Shown here piece by piece: positions 1 through 7,969 of a stretch of DNA of 64,000 nt. The notes under the pieces are model-generated. The model had not been told where the DNA came from, did not search any database, and worked only from the letters and a program-made list of their open reading frames with translations. The position numbers and the translations under genes are program-made. The stretch's first letter is position 1, and every line of letters begins with the position of its first letter. Source of the DNA: JADJDM01 sp044352985 (GTDB lineage Bacteria; Bacteroidota; Bacteroidia; B-17B0; Aurantibacillaceae); the NCBI GenBank assembly GCA_044352985.1, contig JBILCU010000008.1, positions 1-64,000 on the forward strand. The letters run 5' to 3'.

Positions 1-107
1 TTTTCTTGTTCTTCTTTTTTTGCTTTTTCTTGTTCTTCTTTTTTTGCTTTTTCTTGTTCTTCTTTTTTTGCTTTTTCTTGTTCTTCTTTTTTTGCTTTTT
101 CTTGTTG
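1..107 (-). repeat. 24-bp perfect tandem repeat inside a coding region
   Basis: Four identical 24-bp units occupy 1-24, 25-48, 49-72 and 73-96. A fifth, partial copy diverges after about 10 bp. On the minus strand each unit encodes EKAKKEEQ. Because the unit is a multiple of three, copy-number change would lengthen or shorten the helix without shifting the frame. The array may continue left of the window. Confidence 0.9.
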
Positions 108-791
108 CTCTGTTATTGTCTCTTTTTCCTTATTAATTCTCTTTAATTCCTCGTTGTACTTTTTTGAATTTTCTCCATAAATCACTGCTAATATGTATTC
201 TTCCTGAGTTTTAAAGCTTTCAAATGGTTGAAATAATAACTGTTGCGCAATTTTGTCGATTGCATTTTTTATTTCATTATCTATTTTATCAATTTTAATG
301 TTTCCTCTATTTAACTCATCATAATAACAAAAATGTAAAATTCTTTTGCCTTCAAAAAAATGAGTTATATAAAAATTTTGCATTATGAACCTTTCTTTTT
401 TTTCATATCTATATTGTTTTAGATATGGTGCAACAGCTTCTTTATATGGTATTTTTTCATTAATGAATTTTTTCCAGATTTCAGTAGGCACCTCATTTTC
501 AAAGTATTCAACTATTCTTATTCTACCTGTAAAAAAATCTATATTATTTTCATCAACTATTTTATGTAGTATATCTAACTTGTTCTTGTATTCAGTGTAA
601 CTATATGGTAAGGGAAAACTATTATTTACACCTGTTAAACTTTTAACTGGATAAAAATAACGATTATGATACTTGTCAAAAATTATCTCATCAGATTCAA
701 GCAATATGTACCCATAATCTGGATTTTTTTGATCCACTTTAATATACTCACCATATTCAAATGGCTTTATAGTTATTTTAGGTTTTTTCAT
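1..791 (-). CDS. Unknown protein with coiled-coil KAKKEEQE repeats (3' end outside window)
   Basis: An open frame runs leftward from an ATG at 789-791 for about 263 codons and leaves the window without a stop, so the C-terminus is missing. I do not recognise the family. The first ~215 residues look globular and rich in aromatic and charged residues, starting MKKPKITIKPFEYGEYIKVD. The visible C-terminal part is a highly charged helix made of exact 8-residue EKAKKEEQ repeats, which would form a long coiled coil or single alpha-helix. It starts 7 bp after the hsdM stop on the same strand, so it is very likely the last visible gene of the type I restriction operon. It has no resemblance to a specificity subunit: no paired target-recognition domains are visible. 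The function is not known. Confidence 0.75.
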   Translation of the reverse strand, partial: MKKPKITIKPFEYGEYIKVDQKNPDYGYILLESDEIIFDKYHNRYFYPVKSLTGVNNSFPLPYSYTEYKNKLDILHKIVDENNIDFFTGRIRIVEYFENEVPTEIWKKFINEKIPYKEAVAPYLKQYRYEKKERFIMQNFYITHFFEGKRILHFCYYDELNRGNIKIDKIDNEIKNAIDKIAQQLLFQPFESFKTQEEYILAVIYGENSKKYNEELKRINKEKETITEQQEKAKKEEQEKAKKEEQEKAKKEEQEKAKKEEQE

Positions 792-798
792 TCTATTT

Positions 799-2295
799 TC
801 ACTTCATCTTTAACATAATCTCCTTGAAACTATCAATACCTGATTGCAAGTTCTCAATGATTTCTTCTGCTAGAACATCAGGGTCTGGTAAATTATCAAG
901 GTCTGTGAGACTTTTGTTCTTGATCCAAGTGATGTCCAAGCTAGTTTTGTCACGTTCAATTATATCTGCATAGGTAAACTTTCTCCACCTGACTTCTGGA
1001 TTGCTTTCTGCATGATAGGTTTCAGTGCGCTTATTAATGTTTTTAGGATTGTAACTCTGTATGAAGGCATGCAAATCTTCTAACTTCAATGGATTCTTCT
1101 TCAATGTAAAGTGTATGTTGGTTCTAAAATCATAAAACCAAATGTCTTTTGTCCATGGGTTTTTTGAAGCAGGTTTGTTATCAAAGAACAACACGTTTGC
1201 TTTTACCCCTTGTTTGTAAAAGATACCAGTAGGAAGGCGTAAGATGATGTGTAAGTTTGTAGTTTCAAGTAGTTTCTTGCGTACTGTTTCACCTACTCCT
1301 CCTTCAAACAAGACATTATCAGGTAACACCACAGCAGCTTTACCATCTGTTTTGAGCATGGTTTTAATGTGCTGCATGAAATTCAATTGCTTGTTACTCG
1401 TGGTAACGTAAAAGTCTTGTCTATTATAGGTTAGTTCTTCTGAATCTTGCTCACCTTCTTCATTGGTAAAAGTCATACTGCTCTTCTTACCAAATGGTGG
1501 GTTGACAAGCACGTAGTCAACTCTATAACCCGGGTCAGATATGAGTGCATCAGCAGGTGAAAGATGACTATCACTTTCAAAGTCACCAATGTTATGAAGG
1601 AACAAATTCATCAATGACATCCTTCTTGTACTGGCAACAATTTCATTACCATAAAAGGTTTGCATTTTTAGAAACTCTTTCTGTTCCTTATTCAAAAAAT
1701 AGTTGCTTGGATTGGCAATGTAGTCATACGCAGCTAGAAAGAATCCACCTGTTCCACATGCAGTATCTGCTATGGTTTTCATAAGTTCAGGGCGCACACA
1801 TTCTACCATTGCTCTGATGAGTGCACGTGGGGTAAAATACTGACCTGCTCCACTTTTAGTATCTTCTGAATTCTTCTCCAATAACCCTTCATAGATTTTA
1901 CCTTTGATGTCAGCACCCATCATGCTCAATTGCTCTTTATCTATCATATCAATGAACTTAAAGAGTTTTGCAGGGTCTTGAATTTTGTTCTGACTCTTTG
2001 TGAAAATCTGACCTAAAAATCCTTTTGCATTGGCTAACTCACGCAAGGTATTGGTGTAGTGTATCTCTAACTCTGCACCTCTTTTATCTGTAAGTGCCTG
2101 CCAATTGTATGCAGGTGGCACAGGTAATGGTCTGTTATATGGAGGTTTGCTAAACTCATCTGCCATCTTTAAAAATAGCAAGTAAGTCAGCTGCTCTAAG
2201 TAATCACCATAACCAACTCCATCATCTCTTAATACAGTTGAGAAACTCCATACTTTGCTGATTATACTAGATGTATTATTTGCTTCTGAATTCAT
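799..2295 (-). CDS. hsdM: Type I restriction-modification DNA methyltransferase subunit HsdM
   Basis: This is the N6-adenine methyltransferase subunit of a type I system. It uses S-adenosylmethionine and normally works as a complex of two HsdM with one HsdS. The 498-aa length is typical. An N-terminal helical HsdM domain covers about residues 10-135. The GQYFTPR box is near 151-157, the SAM-binding motif DTACGTGGFF near 177-186, and the catalytic NPPF near 265-268. The reading frame looks undamaged. It begins 9 bp after the stop of the unknown 508-aa gene and is followed after 7 bp by the coiled-coil gene, so it sits inside an operon. No intact hsdS is visible in the window. Without one this subunit should lack target specificity, unless an HsdS is supplied from elsewhere. 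Confidence 0.95.
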   Translation of the reverse strand: MNSEANNTSSIISKVWSFSTVLRDDGVGYGDYLEQLTYLLFLKMADEFSKPPYNRPLPVPPAYNWQALTDKRGAELEIHYTNTLRELANAKGFLGQIFTKSQNKIQDPAKLFKFIDMIDKEQLSMMGADIKGKIYEGLLEKNSEDTKSGAGQYFTPRALIRAMVECVRPELMKTIADTACGTGGFFLAAYDYIANPSNYFLNKEQKEFLKMQTFYGNEIVASTRRMSLMNLFLHNIGDFESDSHLSPADALISDPGYRVDYVLVNPPFGKKSSMTFTNEEGEQDSEELTYNRQDFYVTTSNKQLNFMQHIKTMLKTDGKAAVVLPDNVLFEGGVGETVRKKLLETTNLHIILRLPTGIFYKQGVKANVLFFDNKPASKNPWTKDIWFYDFRTNIHFTLKKNPLKLEDLHAFIQSYNPKNINKRTETYHAESNPEVRWRKFTYADIIERDKTSLDITWIKNKSLTDLDNLPDPDVLAEEIIENLQSGIDSFKEIMLKMK

Positions 2296-2304
2296 AAAAT
2301 ATAT

Positions 2305-3831
2305 TTAATCAATGTTCCAATGCCAATGTGGGTCTGCATCATAAAAATCATCAAGACCATCATTTATAAAACCTCTTAATTCCTTTAAACTATAATCCTT
2401 CTCAAAATCTGAATCATCATATTCTTCTTCAAATTCTTTAACCCAAAAATTTTGTAAATATTTTTCTATAAAAATTTGTTGCATCCTTGGAATTTCCCAG
2501 AAAGGCATAAATAACTTTTGGTCATCTTCATAAATTTTTACAGATGAAAGAGATAAATTATGTAAGTACCTACAATACTCTATAAATCTATTTGAAAGTA
2601 TTTTTTTATCTTTTAAAAATTGATATAAGTATGAGTACCTAAAACCAATTCCAGAGTCAGATTTTGTACCTCCTTTTTTAAAGTAATCTGCGCGTTTTTG
2701 ATCTGACTTATATAAATGTTCAAAATGATTGTATACTACTTCATAATCAATTGGAAATATAGGTGTAAAAAATTCTCTTAGTGCTTCAAAGTTTGAATCG
2801 GGATATTCCCAACTTGTATGTTTAAATTGTATATAATTCTGTGAATATCGCATAACTTGTTTAAGATTAACTTCTATAACATCATCGTTACAGAAATTTT
2901 TTGAGAAATTAGATCCTAATGTTTCATTTTGACTCACAGGTAAATTATATTTTATTGAATAATTTCCTTTTTCATCATCATTATAATCTATATGTGTTGA
3001 AAGTGAAAACAAAGAGTCCCTGCATGGAATATTTTCATAGTAACTCATATTGAAGGCATTCCACAAGCAAATATTGTTTAAAATAACTTCTGACTGTTCA
3101 ATTTGAATAGATTTTTTTTGCAATTCACTATTAAAAAATCCTAAATATGTTTTAGAATAATATCTATCAACTCCAATGAAATGAGTTCTACCAATATTTT
3201 TAAGTGCTAATTCAGCTAGCAAGATTTCGTTGTATCCACTAAAAAGCAACTTTATACTTGAATTTAAATTTACAATTTGCTCAAAATTTTCAGCAAATTC
3301 TAAATAGTTAGAATATTTATCTTCTGTATAGAAATTATGGACCTTAGACCAATCTAAGTTATCACCATTGTGATAATCACTTAATTTGTATAACTTTACT
3401 GAAGGATAAACAGGTTCAGTATAGTTATTATCTAAGTAAGTTGGAAGAGGTATTGATATAAGTGGGATAGAAAAATTATATTTTTCAAAAGAATAAAATT
3501 CCCTAAATACATCCAGATTAAATTCTTGATTTGTTTGCTGACAATAATAAAAACACATTGAAGCACTAATCGCAAAATTCATTTCGCTTAACAGGTAATC
3601 ATAATTACCAAAATTTTTAAATACCTGAGAAATATCAGCAATACATACTGGTTTAAAATCTAAAGGGGGTCGATTATAAAATCCAAAAACAGAATTATTT
3701 AAACTTCCTGTATAGGAAATAGGTAAAAATGTACCAAATGGATCTTCACCAGTTTTATAATCAACATAAAAGTTCAGAAGCGTATTATCTTTCCAAAAAA
3801 ATGATGCTATTTTTAAGTAGGTTGCTTTCAT
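2305..3831 (-). CDS. Unknown 508-aa protein between hsdR and hsdM
   Basis: I do not recognise this protein. It has no signal peptide or obvious membrane segment and is rich in Tyr, Phe, Asn and Asp. The C-terminus is strongly acidic and ends in a His/Trp-rich tail (DPHWHWNID). No nuclease, NTPase or methyltransferase motif is apparent. It lies in the restriction operon, 27 bp after the hsdR remnant and 9 bp before hsdM, in the place where accessory genes of type I loci are often inserted. That position suggests a defence-related or regulatory role, but this is inference from location only. The frame is long and undamaged, in contrast to the neighbouring hsdR. Confidence 0.8.
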   Translation of the reverse strand: MKATYLKIASFFWKDNTLLNFYVDYKTGEDPFGTFLPISYTGSLNNSVFGFYNRPPLDFKPVCIADISQVFKNFGNYDYLLSEMNFAISASMCFYYCQQTNQEFNLDVFREFYSFEKYNFSIPLISIPLPTYLDNNYTEPVYPSVKLYKLSDYHNGDNLDWSKVHNFYTEDKYSNYLEFAENFEQIVNLNSSIKLLFSGYNEILLAELALKNIGRTHFIGVDRYYSKTYLGFFNSELQKKSIQIEQSEVILNNICLWNAFNMSYYENIPCRDSLFSLSTHIDYNDDEKGNYSIKYNLPVSQNETLGSNFSKNFCNDDVIEVNLKQVMRYSQNYIQFKHTSWEYPDSNFEALREFFTPIFPIDYEVVYNHFEHLYKSDQKRADYFKKGGTKSDSGIGFRYSYLYQFLKDKKILSNRFIEYCRYLHNLSLSSVKIYEDDQKLFMPFWEIPRMQQIFIEKYLQNFWVKEFEEEYDDSDFEKDYSLKELRGFINDGLDDFYDADPHWHWNID

Positions 3832-3858
3832 GTTTTTGTTTTATTTCTTTGTTCTACT

Positions 3859-5724
3859 TTACTTCTCTGGTTGTACTGCTGCACGTTCAGCTTTGATGCG
3901 CTCTAATAATACACTTGCAGGTTTATCATTAGGATCTTGTGGTACCAACTTGCCCTCAAATGCTTTCTTCAAAATACTTTGTCTCAAAGCTTCTGCTTGT
4001 TGGTCTTTTACCCATCCACTTTTAGTAACAGCATATATATTTACAGTATCAATAATTTGGTCATACTTCTTTCGTACATCCACAATAAACTCTCTCAATT
4101 CAGGATTGTGAAATACTGCCACTGCATGCTCAATAATAGCTTGGTGCTGCTCTTGTATCAATGCTTCAATTTCCTGTGGTGATACGCCTCTGTGTTCAGA
4201 AATTACTGACTGCTCAATGGTCTCTTTGGTATTTGGGTCATGCGCATACAGTAGTTGTCTCACCACTTCTGCAATGCCTTTGCCTTGTGCTTTCTCTTCA
4301 AAGGTCTGCTTTTCATATGCATTTATCTGCTTATCCAAACGCAACAGTCTATTGGCAAGAGTTGACATCATTTCTTCACTTCTATCACCCACTGCAATAA
4401 GTTGAAGCACTTCCTTTAAAGAAACAGAAGGCGCTTTTTCTAAAGGTCTGCTGTCTGTCTTTTGAGATTGCTCAACACCAATGGCATCAATAATCACAAA
4501 ATGATCCTTTGCATACTTTGCAGAAGGTATTCCTTTAGATTTTAATTCTTCTAAAGAGCATGTTCTGGTGCCTCTCCCTTTCATTTGCTCATAGTAACTT
4601 CTGCTCTTTACATCACGCATAAATAATAATACCTCCAATGGTCTTACATCTGTTCCAATAGCAATCATATCTACAGTTACATCAATGCGTGGATAATAGT
4701 AATTTCTAAATTGAGATAAGATGGTTTTAGGATCTTCCTTGCTTTGATAGGTTATCTTCTTGCAAAAATCACTACGCACATCAAATTCCTCACGCACCAT
4801 ATCAATGATATCCTCTGCATGGCTATCTGTCTTGGCAAAAATCAACATCTTAGGAACTTCAAAAACTCCATTGCTATCCACTCTATCAGGGAACATGGAT
4901 GGCAGTTGAATCCTTACTTCTCTTATTATAGAGCGAATTGTTGTTGGGTTAACAATGTCCTTGTCTAACTGCTTACCTGCGTATTCAACATCTTCATCTA
5001 CTGCCTCCCAAAACTTCTTCCTAGTCAAACGCTTACGCTTATCTACCATTTCTCCCATTTTGATAGCAGCTCCATCTCTGGTGATTTGTGTTTCAATGGT
5101 ATATACATTATAGGGTACTAATACACCATCAACAACAGCTTTCTCATAACCATAATCAGATACAATGTTCTGATTAAAATATCCAAAGGTTCTGTTGTCA
5201 GGTGTTGATGTCAATCCTACTTGGAAAGCGTCAAAATAATCCAACACTTGTTTCCATAGATTGTAAATACTTCTGTGACAATCATCTATAACAATGAAAT
5301 CAAAAAACTCAATTGGAAGTTTCTCACTGTATACAACAGGTAAAGCTTCCTTTGCAAAAGAACGTTGCTCATTAGGATTTTCTTCCTCTGCGCTTTCATC
5401 CAATTCAACACCTTTCAAAATACTATACAAGCGCTGAATGGTGCTTATGTACACTTGACTATCCTCAGGAATAAAAAAACTGGTCAATCTGCTTACACCA
5501 TATAAATCCGGAAACAATCTGTTATCATCTTGAGGTTGAAACTTCCTGAATTCTCCTTCAGCTTGCTCACCTAGATTCTTAGTATCTACTAGGAAAAGAA
5601 TACGTTCTGCTTTTATATGCTTAAGTAACCTATATACAGATGTAATGGCTGTGAAGGTTTTACCTGAGCCAGTTGCCATTTGCACCAAGGCTTTTGATCT
5701 GCTACTTTTAAATGAGGTTTCCAA
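3859..5724 (-). pseudogene. hsdR: hsdR remnant: helicase part fused to an hsdS-like tail
   Basis: This is the 621-codon distal piece of a broken type I restriction (translocase) subunit. It is in the same frame as the piece at 5743-6234, separated from it only by a TAA at 5743-5745; the ATG at 5724 is simply the next Met after that stop. Superfamily 2 helicase motifs are present: Walker A ATGSGKT at residues 17-23 and GRGTR at 383-387. Motif II reads DDCH (147-150) where HsdR normally has DECH, and the usual ATGTD reads AIGTD (355-359). After the HsdR-like stretch ending near residue 575 (VTKSGWVKDQ), the usual HsdR C-terminal domain is absent. The last ~46 residues (LRQSILKKAFEGKLVPQ and so on) match the conserved C-terminus of HsdS. 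The simplest reading is a deletion that joined hsdR to the 3' end of hsdS. Confidence 0.85.
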
Positions 5725-5742
5725 GTTTGTGATGGCATCTAT

Positions 5743-6234
5743 TTAACAATCCCTTAAACCACTTCGATCTAATGCAGGAAAATCTACTGCCATACGCTCC
5801 CTAATAGAGACACCTTTCCTTAACCATTTTGCAAAAGTTTCTGGTCTATGAAATGTAAATACCTCTCTGTATCTTGGTTTTGGGTCTCTTGAATCAGTGA
5901 ATCTGGTGATTGCGCCTGTACTAAAATACAAAAATGGGAGTGGTTGATTATCAATGTACTTCAATTTTGCATGTGCATATTCCTCAACTTGACTTTCATG
6001 CACAGACATTTTGCCACCTTCTTCTTCACGTTTTGCTTCAATAATACCAACAGGTTTCGGATTGACAAACAACACATAATCAGCAGGACCAACTTCAGTA
6101 GAATATTCTCTTACTGCAACACCCTGAGCTGCTGTAAGATTTATATTCTTTTTATTTTGAACTAGCCAACCACAAGCTTTAAGTTGCTTGTCAATGTTAT
6201 CTCTGGCTATTTGTTCTGGATTTTGATTGGACAT
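5743..6234 (-). pseudogene. hsdR: hsdR remnant: N-terminal nuclease domain, ended by an in-frame TAA
   Basis: This 163-aa piece holds the HsdR endonuclease domain of the PD-(D/E)xK type. Asp52 lies in GPADYVLF, and Glu66 and Lys68 lie in GIIEAKRE. It stops at TAA 5743-5745 directly after GLRDC. The next in-frame codons read IDAITNLETSF and lead into the Walker A motif of the distal piece, so the TAA replaces one codon inside the gene. HsdR relatives usually have Gln at this place, which fits a single CAA to TAA change. It is the first gene of the minus-strand operon, with its promoter presumably in 6235-6361. Read-through would restore a ~790-residue protein, but that protein would still lack the HsdR C-terminal domain. 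Confidence 0.88.
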
Positions 6235-6361
6235 TTAATTATACAGCTTATCAATAACTATATTATGATTGTTTTGTATTGTAATTGCTTTTGCATTCCT
6301 CTAATTTAAATAATACAAGTTTAAACTCACTACATTTAATCTGAAAAAAGATAGAGCTGGT

Positions 6362-6619
6362 TTACACATAAATCCAACCATTGTCACAACAAGCAGTCAT
6401 GTGTTGCATGCTGTTATCTGTGTGACAAACACAATGACATTTCATTTTTTTCCTTTGAAGTGTAACTAGTCTACCTAAAGCAGTATTAGTTTGCTCAGAG
6501 AGCACTACATATCCATCATTAATTAACTTCTGTTTTTCAACTTCAAAGTCAATGTTTCTTGCTATGCAAGAATCTTCTAATAAAATAATTTGGTTCATTA
6601 GCAAATGATTAAATCTCAT
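6362..6619 (-). CDS. Small Cys/His-rich protein, 85 aa
   Basis: A short open frame ends in a dense Cys/His cluster: CHCVCH near residues 61-66, then HMTACC about ten residues later. This is a plausible zinc-binding knuckle. I do not know a family name. A second in-frame ATG lies at codon 8, so the start is uncertain. It is on the minus strand, upstream of the hsdR remnant and divergent from the ATPase gene at 6772. Small proteins of this size are frequent island cargo. Support is only the motif density and the position between two intergenic gaps. Confidence 0.5.
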   Translation of the reverse strand: MRFNHLLMNQIILLEDSCIARNIDFEVEKQKLINDGYVVLSEQTNTALGRLVTLQRKKMKCHCVCHTDNSMQHMTACCDNGWIYV

Positions 6620-6720
6620 GTAATTTCAATTAGTAAGCACCTAAAACTTTTTTAGAAGCCTTAATACATATTATTACTTATTAGAACAAATATAAAATAA
6701 TAATTGTAATCGTGCTATAG

Positions 6721-6771
6721 TTACCCCTCCAACATCCCCCCACCTAATTCTAGTAACATTCCACCCCCCTC
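6721..6771 (+). promoter_or_regulatory. C-rich direct-repeat leader before the ATPase gene
   Basis: In this very AT-rich sequence, the 50 bp before the ATPase start contain three C-runs (CCCCTCC, CCCCCCACC, CCACCCCCCTC). Two of these follow an AACATnCC core, at about 6731-6743 and 6756-6769, giving an imperfect direct repeat about 25 bp apart. That arrangement suggests a protein-binding site or a structured leader. Function is not shown. Confidence 0.35.
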
Positions 6772-7671
6772 ATGATTGAATTAATAATTAAAAAAAATGT
6801 TATGGAACTAAGAAAAACAAACAGAAGTCACGCAAAAATTAGGCTTGCAATTCAAGGTCCTTCTAGGAGTGGAAAGACCTATTCATCTTTATTGCTTGCA
6901 CATGGCTTGTGCAACGATTGGAACAAAATTGCAGTGATTGACACAGAGAACAAATCAGCAGATTTGTATTCACACCTGGGAGATTACAATGTTATCACAC
7001 TAACTGCACCATTTACACCTGAGCGTTATGCAGAAGCGCTTGATAAGTGCGAAAACAGTGGTATGGAAGTGATAATAATTGATTCGCTTTCACATGAGTG
7101 GGAAGGTGATGGAGGTATTTTAGATACACATGCGCAAATGGCAGGTAACAGTTTTACTAATTGGTCTAAAATTACACCTCGTCACAATGCACTTGTTCAA
7201 CGTATTCTAAATTCAAACACACATGTTATTGCAACTGTAAGAAGTAAACAAGATTATGTGCTTACTGAAAGAAATGGGAAACAAGTCCCTGAGAAAGTTG
7301 GAATGAAAGGGATACAGCGTGATGGGTTAGAGTATGACTTTACCATTGTGTTTGAGCTTGATATTTCTAACTATGCAAAATGCACAAAAGATCGCACTCA
7401 ACAATTCAGTAAAAACATACCATACAAAATTGATGAAAAAATTGGAGAGCTTATTAAAAAATGGTTCTTGGTAATCAAACCTGAAAATGACAGGAATTTG
7501 AATGTTTTAATCAACACTTGTAAAACAGTTGATGCACTCAAAATTTTATACAACACTAACAATATGGCAAAGGGTAATGAGGTGCTGTTTCAAAAACGTG
7601 CAGAACAAATAAAAAGAGAAGAGGAGGTTCAAAAATATTTATTATCAAGAAGTAATGGAAACGCAAGTTAA
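6772..7671 (+). CDS. AAA-type ATPase, phage/mobile-element nucleotide-binding protein
   Basis: This 299-aa protein has a P-loop GPSRSGKT (residues 29-36) close to the N-terminus and a Walker B-like stretch MEVIIIDSLSHEW around 97-109. It fits the RecA-fold AAA_24-type ATPases found in phages and integrative elements, which act in recombination or single-strand annealing. That assignment is from motif arrangement only. The listed start is the first ATG; an internal ATG at 6802 (MELRKTNR) is an equally good start. The 3' end overlaps the radC-like pseudogene start (7655) by 17 bp, so the two were probably co-transcribed. The C-terminal ~90 residues are charged and helical. Confidence 0.8.
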   Translation: MIELIIKKNVMELRKTNRSHAKIRLAIQGPSRSGKTYSSLLLAHGLCNDWNKIAVIDTENKSADLYSHLGDYNVITLTAPFTPERYAEALDKCENSGMEVIIIDSLSHEWEGDGGILDTHAQMAGNSFTNWSKITPRHNALVQRILNSNTHVIATVRSKQDYVLTERNGKQVPEKVGMKGIQRDGLEYDFTIVFELDISNYAKCTKDRTQQFSKNIPYKIDEKIGELIKKWFLVIKPENDRNLNVLINTCKTVDALKILYNTNNMAKGNEVLFQKRAEQIKREEEVQKYLLSRSNGNAS

Positions 7672-7929
7672 TTTGAGCAATCTAGGTGAAATAGAGGTGT
7701 GTTATAAATATCATAATGAACTTGCAAATAGACCAGTAATTCACTCACACATAGATGCATTTTCTATTGTAAATTAACTTTATCAAAAGGAGCGCATGGG
7801 TTTACAAGAGCAGTTTGTTGTAATATTTCTGAATAGAGCAAATGCAGTTATAGGTTCGTGTAATTTATTTAACGGTTGCATTTCTGCATGTGCAGTTGAT
7901 ATTAAGATAATACTTGCTACTGGATTAAA

Positions 7930-7937
7930 ACTATTGG
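7930..7937 (+). repeat. 8-bp target site duplication, left copy
   Basis: ACTATTGG immediately left of the IS. The identical copy is at 9374-9381. Confidence 0.9.
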
Positions 7938-7964
7938 GGGTCAGGCTAATTTTTTGGGGAGTAA
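7938..7964 (+). repeat. IS terminal inverted repeat, left
   Basis: Left end of the insertion sequence. It begins GGGTCAGGC and ends TTGGGGAGTAA, and is an imperfect mirror of 9347-9373. Confidence 0.88.
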
Positions 7965-7969
7965 GTATT

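Noticed and set aside
1..107. Possible CRISPR-like or satellite array
   Set aside because: Units are contiguous without spacers and encode an in-frame heptad-like protein repeat.
385..600. 71-codon plus-strand frame
   Set aside because: It lies fully antisense to the coiled-coil protein gene, whose frame is long and coherent.
5743..7777. TAA read as Gln (alternative genetic code)
   Set aside because: Most intact genes in the window end in TAA, and only two island genes show internal TAA, so decay is the simpler explanation.
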